Source: Rhipidocladum racemiflorum (lineage: Eukaryota > Streptophyta > Magnoliopsida > Poales > Poaceae). Taken from it: a stretch of 64,000 nt of DNA. The DNA is taken from the NCBI GenBank assembly GCA_036346355.1, contig CM070591.1:23978001-24042000 (forward strand), given 5' to 3'. Shown here one piece after another: positions 41,941 through 53,571 of this stretch. The translations under genes and the position numbers were made by a program. Positions within the stretch are counted from its first letter, which is position 1, and every line of letters begins with the position of its first letter. The notes beneath the pieces are model-generated. The model was not told the origin of the DNA. It did not search any database and saw only the letters and a program-made list of their open reading frames with translations.

Positions 41941-42903
41941 ACTGTCCCCTGTTGATTGCCTCAAGCGGCATTTCTGGCTGGAGCTGGGTCGATAATTACG
42001 ATTGACAGTCTGGGTCTTTGGTGACGGCGTCCTCATTGCATTCTGCGGCTGGAATCTGAAAAATTGATTTGGCGTAACCCTCAAGCGTTGCAGTGCTACC
42101 TGACGCGATCCCTGCTACTGCATCCTGCGCTTCCGATTCTCATCCAGTTCCTTGCGCTTATCTTCAAGAATGAGCGCCTTGTTCACAAGCTCCTGGAAAT
42201 CTGGAAAGGTGTGGGTGATCAGTCCCACCTGCAGTCCTGAGTTAAGTCCCTTCATAAAGCGAGACTGTCTGGCTTTATCTGTCGCTACGTCTTCAGGTGC
42301 GTAACGTGCAAGCTGCGTGAACTTATTCAGGTATTCGGCCACCAGCTGATTACCTTGCTTCAGTGCTCTGAACTCTTCCTTCTTGAGGTCCATAATTCCC
42401 TCCGGCACATGATACTGACGGAAAGCAGCTGTGAATTCTTCCCAGGTAATGTCCTGTGGATTTTCCCGCGTTGCGCAGAAGTTCTCCCACCATTCGGCGG
42501 CTGTCCCTTCCAACTGATGAGAAGCGTAGAGTACCTTCTCATTTCCCATGCATTGAGCAATGTGTAGTTTCCTCTCAATTGACCTTAACCAATCATCGGC
42601 CTCCAACGGATTGGCATTTCCAGAAAAAGTGGGTGGATGAGTCCTCATGAACTCTGACAGTCTTGTTTTCTGGAGTTGTCCCTGATTGACTTGATTATTC
42701 TAATTAGCATTGGCGTGAGCGGTGATCTGCTGCATCTGTTGCATCATAGCATGCATCAACTGGGTCTGTGCAGCAAGAAATGCTCCAAAGTTCTGCATGT
42801 CAACTGGCGGTGCTGGGTGGGGTGCAGGTGCTCCATCGTTGGGGTTCTCAGCTGGGCGAGAACCACTTCCATTGCCTCCAAGGTTTCCGCGGGTGTTCAC
42901 CAT
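41941..42903 (-). pseudogene. gag of C2
   Basis: The start is the ATG at 42901-42903 (MVNTRGNLGGNGSGSRPAEN). A glutamine-rich stretch follows (QTQLMHAMMQQMQQITAHAN), then a TAG at 42700-42702 in the same frame, and the capsid core MRTHPPTFSGNANPLEADDW, LRSIERKLHIAQCMGNEKVL, GTAAEWWENF, FRQYHVPEGIMDLKKEEF, SRFMKGLNSGLQVGL and LILEDKRKELDENRKRRMQ. A second in-frame TAG (CAG to TAG) at 42115 and a frameshift near 41970 follow before the zinc knuckle. Gag builds the virus-like particle. With one or two base changes it would be open, so it is a recently silenced copy. Confidence 0.88.
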
Positions 42904-43163
42904 CTGTCGGTTGCTCCAAGGTTTAGAGATGAGAGGGAACAAGAATAGACAAGTAGTAGGGAAACTTATGCGGGGGAAAAGTGTAACTCCAAATCCAACT
43001 TTATTATTAATAAAAATAACTTGGTATGGTCGCTTACAATGCCTAAAGGCCTTGCAACACATACTGCACACTCAGCAAGCAATGAAAATCCAAAACGACT
43101 CTAAGGGGTGACTCTTATTCTATAACGCGACTCGATGAAGGAGTCTCAACCTAACGCCTATGC

Positions 43164-43967
43164 TCACTCGTCGAGAAAACCTCCACTGCCTCCTCGCGGC
43201 GTGTGCGACGGCATAGGCGCGAAGCAATCGCCATGCCCTGCAACTGCAACTGTGGTTGACGACGCGGCGTCTTCCTCTGGCTCTGGATCTGGCTGGTGCT
43301 GTGGCTGTGGTGCGGGTGCAGGTGGCGCCTCTTCTGGGTCCTCCACTGGCTCTGGAGCTTCCAACTCCAACACTGGATCGGGGCCCTGTCCATACAGTGC
43401 AATCTCCAACTCTGCGATCCTTTCTGCAGCATAGGCGACGTACTCACGAGCATTCTCCAAGTGCTTCTCCTCCTCCTCAACCTGCTCGCGAGCCTTCTTC
43501 AGCTCCTGGACTGTGTCATCGATCAGCTCCTCCTGAGCGGCGACGAACCTGGCTAAGTGAGTGATGGTAGCATCTTCGTCCTCTATCGGCTTCCGCTGAG
43601 CTCTGCTGTCTCGGCGTGGGTGGTGACGGAACAGTGTGCCTTCTAGCTCCCTGGAGTAGGTGCGAGCGATCTGCTGCATTGCTTGACGCGACACCTCTTG
43701 GATTCCCATCTCAAAGGTAGACCTCCTGGCGGTGAAGTGGAAAGGACGGCTGAACTTTGTCTTCTCTCGGGCATACACCGTGATCCGGACGTCCCATCCT
43801 ATGACCACTCCTGCCTGCACGAGTGTGGTCCCTCGGTAGAGCGGCCTCTCGAAACCTCCAAGAAACTGAAGCATACACCACAACTCGGCGGCATAGCCTC
43901 CCTTGCGCTCGGCGTAGTTGTTCTTCATCATCATCTGCCAAAAGACGCTCGCGTAAGAATGCAACAT
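43164..43967 (-). CDS. orf0 of C2: intact extra ORF upstream of gag, up to 267 codons
   Basis: It lies between the primer binding site and gag in the sense direction. The likely start is one of the Met at 43967-43932; MMKNNYAERKGGYAAELWCM best matches the start in E. It continues with RPFHFTARRSTFEMGIQEVS, a basic TLFRHHPRRDSR block and a long heptad-like, charged stretch (LIDDTVQELKKAREQVEEEE; ARFVAAQEE before it) that should form a coiled coil. A Pro/Glu-rich acidic tail ends in GGSGGFLDE. There is no membrane segment or enzyme motif. I do not know its function; a similar 'orf0' was described for rice RIRE3/RIRE8, as I recall. The same ORF is present but broken in the array (33662-34378) and E (62207-62928), so it is a fixed part of this family. 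Confidence 0.8.
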   Translation of the reverse strand: MLHSYASVFWQMMMKNNYAERKGGYAAELWCMLQFLGGFERPLYRGTTLVQAGVVIGWDVRITVYAREKTKFSRPFHFTARRSTFEMGIQEVSRQAMQQIARTYSRELEGTLFRHHPRRDSRAQRKPIEDEDATITHLARFVAAQEELIDDTVQELKKAREQVEEEEKHLENAREYVAYAAERIAELEIALYGQGPDPVLELEAPEPVEDPEEAPPAPAPQPQHQPDPEPEEDAASSTTVAVAGHGDCFAPMPSHTPRGGSGGFLDE

Positions 43968-44131
43968 TTTGAAATAAATGTGGAAGACAAAAAGAACTCA
44001 GCAAGGGGTATGAATGAGAAAGAAAGGGGTAAGGCGAGAATTCATTCATTATCTTGACCACTTTTAACTTTAGAAAATAAGTTTTATCCTCACTACGACC
44101 ATTCTAGCTATGGGTGAGCCTACAGTCAGTA

Positions 44132-44145
44132 TGGCTCTGATACCA
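44132..44145 (-). other. Primer binding site of C2 (tRNA-Met type)
   Basis: The minus strand reads tggtatcagagcca four bases after the LTR end. Confidence 0.9.
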
Positions 44146-46243
44146 CCTCTGTCGGGACCCGAATTTGCAAATCCGGACCCTCTGTATATTCAGCACTAGT
44201 CCAGGATCACGCTAGTGCACACAGTCTCAACATTGGTAAATATCACAATCATACCACTCGATAATAATAAAGTACTTTAATTAGATAATCAACTGGTTGC
44301 TTGACCCTAAGGTCAAGTCACAAATATACGCCTCGCAGGGCGAAACTTAATAAAAGAGAAATAATATCAGCATAAAAAGTAAGATAACATCGTGGCGCCA
44401 TCCAGTATACCACAGGCAATTGACTGGGCTCGCTCCCTAGTTAGACGGTTCCTCTTGGAGCTCCTCCTCCAAAGCTGGTGTAGACTCTTCCTCAACTGGT
44501 GTTGTATTGTGGCAAGGGTGAGTACTTGGTACTCAGCAAGTCATGCACAGAATGCAAACTAATACACTACATGCATGGCTTAGTATGAAGGAATAGCTCA
44601 GGGTATAGTTGCAATAAAACAGCATTTGGCAAGTAGCATAAGTAGATTCAAAAGCGGTAGAAACAAGTATAAGATCAATAGCTTTTCCAGGAGTTAAATA
44701 AACATGTTTTCCAATCCTAATCCACATTTCCATCAACATCATTATTAAACAAAACCCAACCCTTCAAGTCCAAGTTATTTTCGAGAAAGTCTAACCCTTG
44801 ACTATAATTCCCGAGCGATGTCCAATGCCGCGAACACGGCTATTCGAATAGACTTTTCACTCTGCAGAGGTTATGCACTTTACCCACAAGATACAGTCAA
44901 ACACCACAAAGGCGAGTGTCCGTAACAAAGTCTTTCGGAAACTTCTAACAGCACAAGTGGTCCTCTCCGGTGATTGCACACTAACCCTTCCCTTAGCGAA
45001 GGCGAAGTTTAGGCCAATCCACCATTAGATGGGTACCTGGCCACAGCCCCGGTACGCTCCCCCGTACAACTACACAAAAGATATAGTTGACACCCAGAGG
45101 TCCCACAGGTACGTTATTAGTGACTTAATCAACTAGGTCCGTCCCATTACAGACATGTGGTTGCACGTTTGACTCAGTTCAAAGGCTTGCAAGGTTAAGT
45201 CCTTAGGGTGACCAGGGCAAGACTACCCGAAAAACCAAAACAACGTTCACGGTGCCACAACTGGCCCGCCCGATCATTCTTGCCACATGCCCCTGTCAAA
45301 ATCTACTTATCAAAGACCCAGTTGATTACCATGCACCATGTGCCATCAACATCACAACACATGATACCTTTCCAAAACAGGTTCAATATATCATTAAGTC
45401 AATATTAACATTTGATTGTCCAAAATCATGTCATAAGCGCGTAGCAGGTCTAAGCAATCTACTACAACGATGTAAATTCCCATGTTGGCAATTTAATATT
45501 GTCCAACTAATAATCCACAACTAGGGTGACAAGGGGTCATGGCACATATTTAATTAACCAAGGTGTCATACAGCAATTTGGCATTTATCTAATTTCCCAT
45601 AATTAAGTAAAGTATTTTCTAATCAAGCTAGCATGCAATAATTTAAACCAAATTAATTTGAAAATGGAGCAACATGGTCAAAGCACAACTTGTCTTCAAA
45701 GAGTACTTGTTCTTGGTCCTGAGCTAGCTCCTGGGTCAACACTTCACCTTCGAAGCCTTCGGGCACTTCAACGTCTACTCGTAAAGCGTGCAAATAGCAA
45801 TAAATAAATAAACAGTAGACAAAAAGTGCCCAAACATCCAAATAAAGTTCATAAACAGAGAGAGCATAATTTTATGAATTTTTAGGAACTTGAATCGTCG
45901 AAATCGGAGTTAAAACGCAAAAGTTATCACCGTTTAAAGTTTAAAGAAAACATTAATTAATTATAAACAGAGAAATATTCATCATCAAAAATTAATTAAA
46001 ATTCATATTTGAGTAGGTCTCATTTTTATGAAAATTTATAAATTTAAATCACTCAAATCGGAGTTGAAATGCAAAAGTTATAAGCGTTTGAAGTTTGAAT
46101 CCATTTTTGAAACCAATTATTTCAATTAATGTGTCCTTTTTCTTTTTCGGAAAATAATTATTGCGTCAGCACCGACACGCGTCAGCACCTAATTGGTCCA
46201 CGTGGTCTTGCTAACGTCAACACCGGACGGCTCCCGTGATGAC

Positions 46244-46271
46244 GTCAGCATGACGTCATCAAGACACGTGG
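46244..46271. promoter_or_regulatory. Cluster of bZIP-type motifs in the C LTR
   Basis: Two TGACGTCA palindromes and one ACACGTGGC G-box lie within 30 bp in the 5' LTR of C2. The counterpart in the 3' LTR (13590-13625) keeps one TGACGTCA and the G-box. These are known binding sites for plant bZIP factors; they lie downstream of the candidate TATA box, so any role in transcription of the element is a guess. Confidence 0.35.
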
Positions 46272-46722
46272 CATCTCCCGGGTGCTGCCACGTGTGCCAT
46301 CTGAGCTCGATCCGCAGCGTCTTTGCCGGTCCACGGTGGACTTGGTCCACCGGATCAGGCAGTCACTGACATGCGGGCCCCGCTTGTCAGTGGCACGTTT
46401 CCACGCGCGCGGTGCGGTGGCCTGGGCTACGTGGCACGATCCGAGCCGTTCGATTCGGATCGGACGGTCCAGATCTAACCCTAAGGCTACAACGCAACTA
46501 ACCTTGGCCGTAGGATCTAGATCTAACGGTCTAGATCTACCCTTGGTTAACACAGTTACCAGCACGTGGCGATCGTGGGCCGTTGGATCTAGATGCAACG
46601 GTCCATATCCGATCTAGGTTCTACAGTTCGGGGAAACACGTGAACTCACCGTTGCCGTCCGATCTGGATCCGACGGTGCACGTAGCTCGGGGGCGGCGAT
46701 GGCACGCGGCGGCGCTGGGTGG

Positions 46723-46727
46723 CCGAA
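46723..46727. repeat. Target-site duplication of B, left copy
   Basis: CCGAA, identical to 56037-56041. Confidence 0.9.
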
Positions 46728-47162
46728 TGTGACACCACGAAATGTCGGGATTTGAAATTAGGTGATGATATGTTAAAAAGTATGATAAAATGTGATAAGA
46801 CGTCGTAAATGAGATAATTTGTGATCTTTTACATTTAGAACCCTACGGTTTGGCGTTTTAGCGCGCTTCGGGCCTCTCCGGGGTCGTTTTGGGCCGTTTC
46901 CGGGTGATCGGGCCGTGGGGGAAACAATTTGGGCCGTCAGTGGGATGAATTGGGCCCATGTGGGGGTGTGCTAGGGCAGCACACCTGCTGCCCCTCCCCC
47001 ATGCGCCCCCATCTCTCCCCCTTGGAGCCGCCACCCCCACCTCCTCTCCCCCATCTTCCCCAAATCTCCTCCTCCTCCACCTCAAGCTGCACCACCCCCT
47101 CCTCCTTGCGCCCCCAAGGACGCCTCCTCGCTGCCACAACTTTCCCCGCTGCTGCCCTTGCC

Positions 47163-47267
47163 ATGGAGGAGCTCCGCGACGAGTGGATTGGACGGGATCG
47201 GCGCGTGGGAGGAAAACCGGGGAAGGAACGCGAAGATTCGGCCGTCGATTCGTGTTCCTCCAAGAAG
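47163..47267 (+). other. Exon-like block 1 of the B LTR (35-codon ORF ending at a splice donor)
   Basis: It starts ATGGAGGAGCTCCGCGACG and is open for exactly 35 codons to CCAAGAAG, which is followed by GTAAAG, a good plant 5' splice site. The second LTR has the same block at 54006-54110 followed by GTAATG. No transcript data are available to me. Confidence 0.4.
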
Positions 47268-47867
47268 GTAAAGGGGGGATCTTGTGGGGTAGTTCTTATT
47301 CTTCTATAGAGGGTGATTACCATGTTTTTAGATCAAGGGAGGTGCTGCCATGGGTTAGATCTAATGAAAACTAGAGTTGTATTCGCGTTCCAGTTCGGGC
47401 AGATTGGGAACCCAAGCTAGGGCAGGCGTTTTCGCCAATTTCTAGTTTGAATCTGACTGTATGGACTTTTAGGAAGTTGTATATAATTTCCTTATCTTTC
47501 CGTGCATATAAAGAAATTGAAATTCCGCCCAGCCGTTTAGAAGTTATGCCTGTTTTACCGAGCGCTGTCAAATCTGTGACGAGATTGAGACAGTTCGTGT
47601 TCAACGTTAGATTAAACAACTTTAGAGTCCGAATCAGTCTTTCCCTATAACTAGAAAAAGTTGGGAAATTTCCTAAGCTATGCGAGGGTGTACTCGTTTA
47701 TTTAATTTGGTGTCCTAGAACAGAAGTTATGATAGTCGGAAGGCTGCTGTCCCGAAGGGACAGATTTGCTGTTTTCTGATTTTAGGAGTTGTAAGCGAAG
47801 TCGGGGTAGCCGGATTTATGTGTGCTGTTTTGTGGACTCGAATTGAGTGTGTGGCACGTGTTTGCAG

Positions 47868-47925
47868 GTGGTGTGCCTCCAGGAGTGCCCTCAACCTCTC
47901 GTCACTCCGTTGCCCGTGGTTGAAG
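47868..47925 (+). other. Exon-like block 2 of the B LTR (58 bp)
   Basis: It is preceded by gtgtttgcag and followed by GCAAGT, the consensus of the minor GC-AG donor class. The same block, 57-58 bp long with both borders kept, is found in the solo LTR (3056-3112), the G LTR (5274-5331), element A (14737-14793 on the minus strand) and the other B LTR (54707-54764). Confidence 0.45.
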
Positions 47926-49202
47926 GCAAGTGTATTGTGTGGATTGTGTGCTTTATGTGTTGCTAGATTGGTTTGATGGCATTTGGAATAGATAACATGT
48001 TGTGTTGCCATGGTTTACAAGTTATATTTGATATGATGTTCTTAGGCCATGAATTAAATGATATCAATGATATGGTGACCTCATGCCATGATTACATATG
48101 CTTGTCGTAGATGAATGATTCACATGCCATGTTTTGTACGGTTTCCGTCGATTGTTGGGTACGGTCCTACATGTTAAGATGCCAAGTGTTGATATGCAAT
48201 ATTTCTATTCATGTTTACGTTGCTGTCCATTTTGCATACATGGCATATTTTCATGGCCGACCGGTGAGATAAGTCATAACTATTCCGGTAGGGGCGGTGA
48301 GAACTGTTATGACTAGTCCGGGGCTATTCTTTCGAATAAGTCCTACATCGTGATTCCTTCACTGAGGTGAATGGAAGCGAGTGATAGGCACCCTCCATCT
48401 TCGGGATGGAAGGGGGAAAAAGGGTGCATGCCGACGGGTGTGCACTCAACCATACCGGTATGAGTATTCCAGGAGACATGTGCATTGCATTGCATGAATA
48501 AATTTCATAAATGAAGGTGTTTATGAGATGATGATGAGAGTACTCATGAGATGCTCATGAGATGATTACCATGTTGTTTTAAAGGTTGTATATTATGTTA
48601 AATGTGATGTGTTGTGATATAACGGTGGAGACTGGAATGATGGTTTGTTGTCTTGATCCTTGTTGTTCCATTGCAATACACTTTGCTGAGTGATGAACTC
48701 ACGCTTGTGTTTTCGTTGTTTGTTTCTTTAGGTACCATGAAATCGGCGCGCGGGAAAGGGATTTAGCTACACTCCTCCACGTAGTATCACAATCTAGCTA
48801 ATTCACCTTCTTTTGGAGACACTGCAATAAGTATTGCAATAATCATTAGTTTATGGTCTTAATGTTGGTTGTTTCCCTCATGTGAATCATGTGGGGCTAA
48901 GGAGTGAATTGTTATATCTTCCTAGACTTAAATTGATGCCTATTCTTTTGTTAGCGATGTCTATTGATGTGTTAGTTGATGATTAGCTATTATTATCACT
49001 GCATGTTGATATCCTGTTTGTCTTATAAATTGATATGATGCTATGTCGATCATTTTCATGCTAAAACAAAGGAGATGCTGTCGAAATTTTCAATTATTCG
49101 AAATGATTACTTGCTGTAATTTATCTTAAATCATGGTATTAAATGTGTTATGGTCTATGTTTGGTGACATTCTGGGCTTAGTAGAAGCTTGGGTGTTACA
49201 GT

Positions 49203-49215
49203 TGGTATCAGAGCG
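49203..49215 (+). other. Primer binding site of B (tRNA-Met type)
   Basis: tggtatcagagcg lies two bases after the LTR. Confidence 0.88.
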
Positions 49216-52200
49216 AGGTTGTAGGTCCCTGGAAATGTGTATTTAGTGTCATAACTATAGGTTCAACTAAAATATGAAGTGGAATAACCTAGAAACATGG
49301 CTTAGGTTTTACTTAAAACTTTGCCATAGGATACCAACATTAAAACTTGTGTAAGTGGAATAATTAATTTAAAACTTGACACACTTTGTTGCACAGTAGG
49401 AATGGGTATGGGTACCATTGCTTTACGCTTAAATGTTGTATTTAAGCTTTGTTGTTGAATGTTACATTTGGTAATATATGTTGCTATGTTTATGAAAGAA
49501 TTGATTGTGTTGATACAATTGAGATTATGTGGGTTGTGGTGCCGAAAAGGGGTTTCGGTCACCTTCTGTTGTTTGTAGTATTGTTGGGTTTGACGGTGTG
49601 GCCGGGTAGTGCCATCACCGATGGACTTTTAACCTCCTGTTGGGAGAGTGCTTATCCTTTCTGTCGTAGATTGGGTAGTTGGTTGGAGTCGAGTAGTAGA
49701 GTTGTGGATTGACCCTCCGAATTTTCTTTGCCGTTTTGACGAACGGTTTTGGTTGGTTTTTGGTTGGTTGAAATAAAAGAAAAAGTGTTCGTTTTGGGAT
49801 ACTCACCGATGGTTCTTTTGGTGGTTTTGGTTTTGTCTTCTTTGGTTGAAGACAAAAGAAGAATTTCGGGATGCGCCTCTTTTGGTCGCCTTGTCAGCTT
49901 TAACGCCCGATTTGTTGTTTGCCTTATAGAGAAACTTATAGATTGATTCTTGGGTTACCATTCTCCAACTTGAAAGGAAGTTATTGAAGTTCCGATGAAA
50001 AATTTAAGTCGCATGGATTTAGGTGTCAAGGTTTTGTCGGAAAGGATGTGGTTGATCGGTTGCTTTACGGAGAAAGACTTCAATTTATTCTTGTGTTTGT
50101 TTTTTTTTTCTTTCGAGGTTTAAAACAGTTATTGCGGTGTTGTGCCAGATCTTGTTGTCGGGGCCTAAGTGGTGTTTGATCGCAATGATGACTTGCTTGG
50201 GAATTCATCTTTGAAAAACCGTTTGTTTCGTGAAAGTTTGAAGTTTGGGGCTATGGCCTTATCTGGAAAAAAAAATTGGTTAATCGCTTGGTTTTCCCTC
50301 TTGCAACCATCTTCCTTCGCGGAAGTTGTTGATCTCGAGAGTCGTGGAGTAGTTGCATGTCGGCATTTGGGAATTTAAGAGTTGACTTCTCTTGTGATTT
50401 ATGGTTGAGTTTTCCGGAAGGAAAGGTGTTTTGGGTGTTGTTCTTTTCTGGAGCAATTATGGTTTCCTTAAGAGTTGGGTGCGTGATTCACGTGGATGTT
50501 TAAGAAGTTAAGTGTATGATGAGAAGTTAGAGTTTTAGGATGATATGAGCTAGTGGTTCGGTTAAAGTGAAGTTGTTGTTTGTTTAAAGATAAACTAAAA
50601 TATTGTGTTGATAAGAGATGATTGAACGAGACGTCAGGTGATCCAGAGTGAAAGTTGATTAGTGGTGTGTGCAAAGTGATGCGGGTTATGGGATCTAATG
50701 GATGTTTGAGATTAGTTAGCATAGAATGTCTCGGTTGATGAACTTGTTATAGCAAAAAGATGGTGTGAAATTCTGCCCATTGTAGCTGGTGGGTCAGTTA
50801 ATATTGTGGGTCAACAATATGACTTAAAATACGTGTAATCGATTAATGAGGATATATGGAATGATTGTAGGAAAGGTTGAATTATTCTTGATAGATGTCT
50901 GTCTGGGATCCGTATTTATGAGGGATGTCTAGTGGAGAACGTGTCGCGTGGCTAGTATTAATTATTGGTGGAATGAACTGGTGATATGGAATATGTGACT
51001 TAGGGATTATACCCAGGGTAATTGTTGATTACGCCGGAATAGTTGTAAAGAAATGTTGTGCGACGCTTGGGATAATAAGTTGCATGAATAATGGTTAAAT
51101 CGTGGTTAGTAGACCAAAAGAAGTTGTTGGTATCGTCTTATGTTGGATTAATCGATAAGTTAATGGTGCTTTGGAGTTGTGAGAACATGGTTCTCCTTGA
51201 TGACTCATCATACGGTAGATATGGTCTATGGTTGGTTGGTTATATAATCAATTGTGGTTATATGAACAGTGAAAAGTGATTTTATCAAGAGCAGATGTTG
51301 TAACTTGTGTGCAACGGTGTTGGACTTCTCGGGATTTGGGTGATTGTGACATCCGTATTGGCTAAGAGTATTGGAATGCGAGTAATGGTGGGATTTGAGT
51401 CGAGCTTTCTTTTGAAGGTTTACAGATTCAAATGAATGTATAAATTTTTCTGGGAGTGCCTGACGCTTTGTTTAGGCGTTTTGATTAGTGTGCAATAAAA
51501 TCTCCCCTGATTAAGTGGCAGTTTTGCCAAGTTACAAACTTGACTCCGATGATTGGAAATATGGATGAAAGAGTAGTATTTGAAGTAACCGGCTTATGGG
51601 TCCCAAATGTGGCGTGGTATTGAACCATGCCAATCTTTGGATTTGGGCTAATCTGTTTAGTCTATGCTATGAGTATGGATTTACACTCAAGGCGTTGGAA
51701 TGGGGTGCTCTCTTTAGCGTTCAACTGATTTATCTTTGGTAACCCTGGAGTTAAGCGCTTAAATTGTAACTCTATCGTGACTAGAGTTGGATTTATTTGG
51801 GAAACGTGTGTGGTGTTTGCGAGCGTTTCAAAAAGGTGAATCTTATGATTGTTTCATAAGTGATTTTGTTGGTAAAGTGTTCCCTGCTGGGAATGTGTTT
51901 CCTTTCTCTTTAAGTGAATTGGTAGCGGTTATTAGGCGTAGATGTTTGATTTGAGAGTTGATGCTATCTTCTGTTATTGGCTTTGGTAAAAATGCGATGT
52001 TTTGCACGCATTGCGTGCAGTGGATGTTGGGTTGTGATGCGATATGGTATTTTTCGGTTAACGCCGTCGTAGTTTATGCGAACTTGAGCAACCATCGATG
52101 TTGTTGGTGGTCAATCATGTGACAAAGAGAATGAAGTCTCTTTGTGAATGGTTAATGGGTATCATGGTTACATGACGAATGAATGGTGAAAAAGATTCAT

Positions 52201-53554
52201 GACATCGTTTTTTTTTAGCATAAAAGAGTTGTTGAGCCAGGACGGTGAGAAAGTCATATAGAGACATATGACTAATCCGGAGTGCTCTTGAAGAATTCGC
52301 ATTCGTGTCATGAATCGAGATTTCCATTGCTCTCTAGCATGAAAAGGAATGAATGGATAAATGCTGGTATTTTGGTTATGTTATGCAAGGGATTTGAGTT
52401 TCCCTTTCTTCGAGAGTTTTTGTGGCGCTTCTCTTCCAAAATGTTAGTTTCGGTTAAAATGAAAAGTTTGGCTGTGGTGAAAGCGAGTCGTGTTGTTTTT
52501 AGTTGTTGAGAACTTCTGTCAAAAGAATTGTGTGGAGTCTCTATTTGTTTGAGTGCTCCCCGATGCGAATTGTATCACATTGATTGGAGATTTGAGTTTT
52601 CCTTGGTGGCTTGACTTAGGAGAAGAAAAAGGGTGGTCTTTCATTGTTATCGGTTTTGTTTCCAAAGTGAGTTGTGGCGCTTTGAGGTTCGAGTTGTTGT
52701 AGGTAGTCTACTTGGATTCAAAAGCATCGTACTTCTTTTGATTTATTGATAGGAGTGAGAATACGAAGGGTCTCAGTTTATTGTTGAGTATAATCTAAGA
52801 GCTATACTCGTGGGCTTCGTTATTTGTGTGAATTGTTTGTGAGGACGACATCCTCTTGGGGAAAAGTGCCAATTGAGTTTTGGTAGTGAGATACGGTCCT
52901 AGCTTGGGCTAGGTGCTGCACATTAGTGGTATGAGGGTGGATGATGATGGAGGTTGATGATGTCGTGGTTTGAATTTGGTTGAAGGTATCGTTGGTGGAA
53001 GCAAATGTTATAGAAACTGTGATGTAAAAAAAAAAAATAGCTCTATCGTGGACATTGTCTTAGCTAGATGTCCATGGGTGTGCGTTATGCCTGGGAGAGT
53101 ATAGAATGAAAAGTGTAGTGTGGTTGGCAGTCGAAAGGAAAGTATGGTTGATGTAGGCTATGAGCGAAGATAACATTAGTAAATTTTGATTCCTTGTGAA
53201 AAGGGGTCAAATAAATGGAAGAGATGGGGTTTTATAAAATGGTCTTTTGGGGGTTCAAGTTTGGAACCTCGGTTGACCGTTTTAATACTAATGGTGAAAA
53301 AAAAATGTGTTTCATGATGATTGTGTCATTCTGAGTTTGTGATTCATGATAGAGATTGAAGAAAGTGAGGAATCATGTCAAGTTGTGCTTAGTTAAGCTA
53401 AGTCAAGTCACTCTTGTTAATAGATGGATTTGGAGAATTGAGTTGTGGTTGCTACTGTTTGAGTCTTTGCGTGGGTGTGTTGAGTTCGCAAAGAAGATGA
53501 GTCCATAGGGGACTTCATTTTAGAGTTGACGTGTAAGATTCGAGGTCGAATCCT
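49216..53554 (+). other. Interior of B without coding capacity
   Basis: I see no gag, protease, RT or integrase motif on either strand across these 4.3 kb. The longest frames are under 90 codons and not shared with relatives. The region is T/G-rich on the plus strand with many 'gttgagtt'- and 'tttggttgaa'-like phrases, short poly-A runs near 53030 and 53300 and a block near 52230 ('ggtgagaaagtcatatag-agacatatgactaatccgg') that resembles the paired repeat in the LTRs. Confidence 0.75.
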
Positions 53555-53571
53555 GTTGAAGGGGGGTAGAA
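53555..53571 (+). other. Polypurine tract of B
   Basis: gttgaaggggggtagaa precedes the 3' LTR. Confidence 0.88.

Larger units (their letters stand above)
46728..49200 (+). repeat. 5' LTR of B (2473 bp)
   Basis: It starts tgtgacaccacgaaatgtcg and ends ttgggtgttaca. It contains the three exon-like blocks (47163-47267, 47868-47925, from 48732), the 'gtgagataagtcataact' and 'gtgagaactgttatgact' repeats near 48260-48320 and the hairpin cluster at about 48388-48465. Confidence 0.92.

Noticed and set aside
46929..47374. Overlapping proline- and serine-rich ORFs of 110-140 codons in the B LTR (also 53702-54217)
   Set aside because: They come from GC-rich, C-biased sequence and are open in several frames and on both strands at once. 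I kept only the 35-codon frame that ends at a conserved splice donor.
49201..49220. A tRNA gene at the tRNA-like stretch after the LTR
   Set aside because: Only the 13-14 bases complementary to the 3' end of tRNA-Met are present, as expected for a primer binding site. No cloverleaf follows, here or at the other primer sites.
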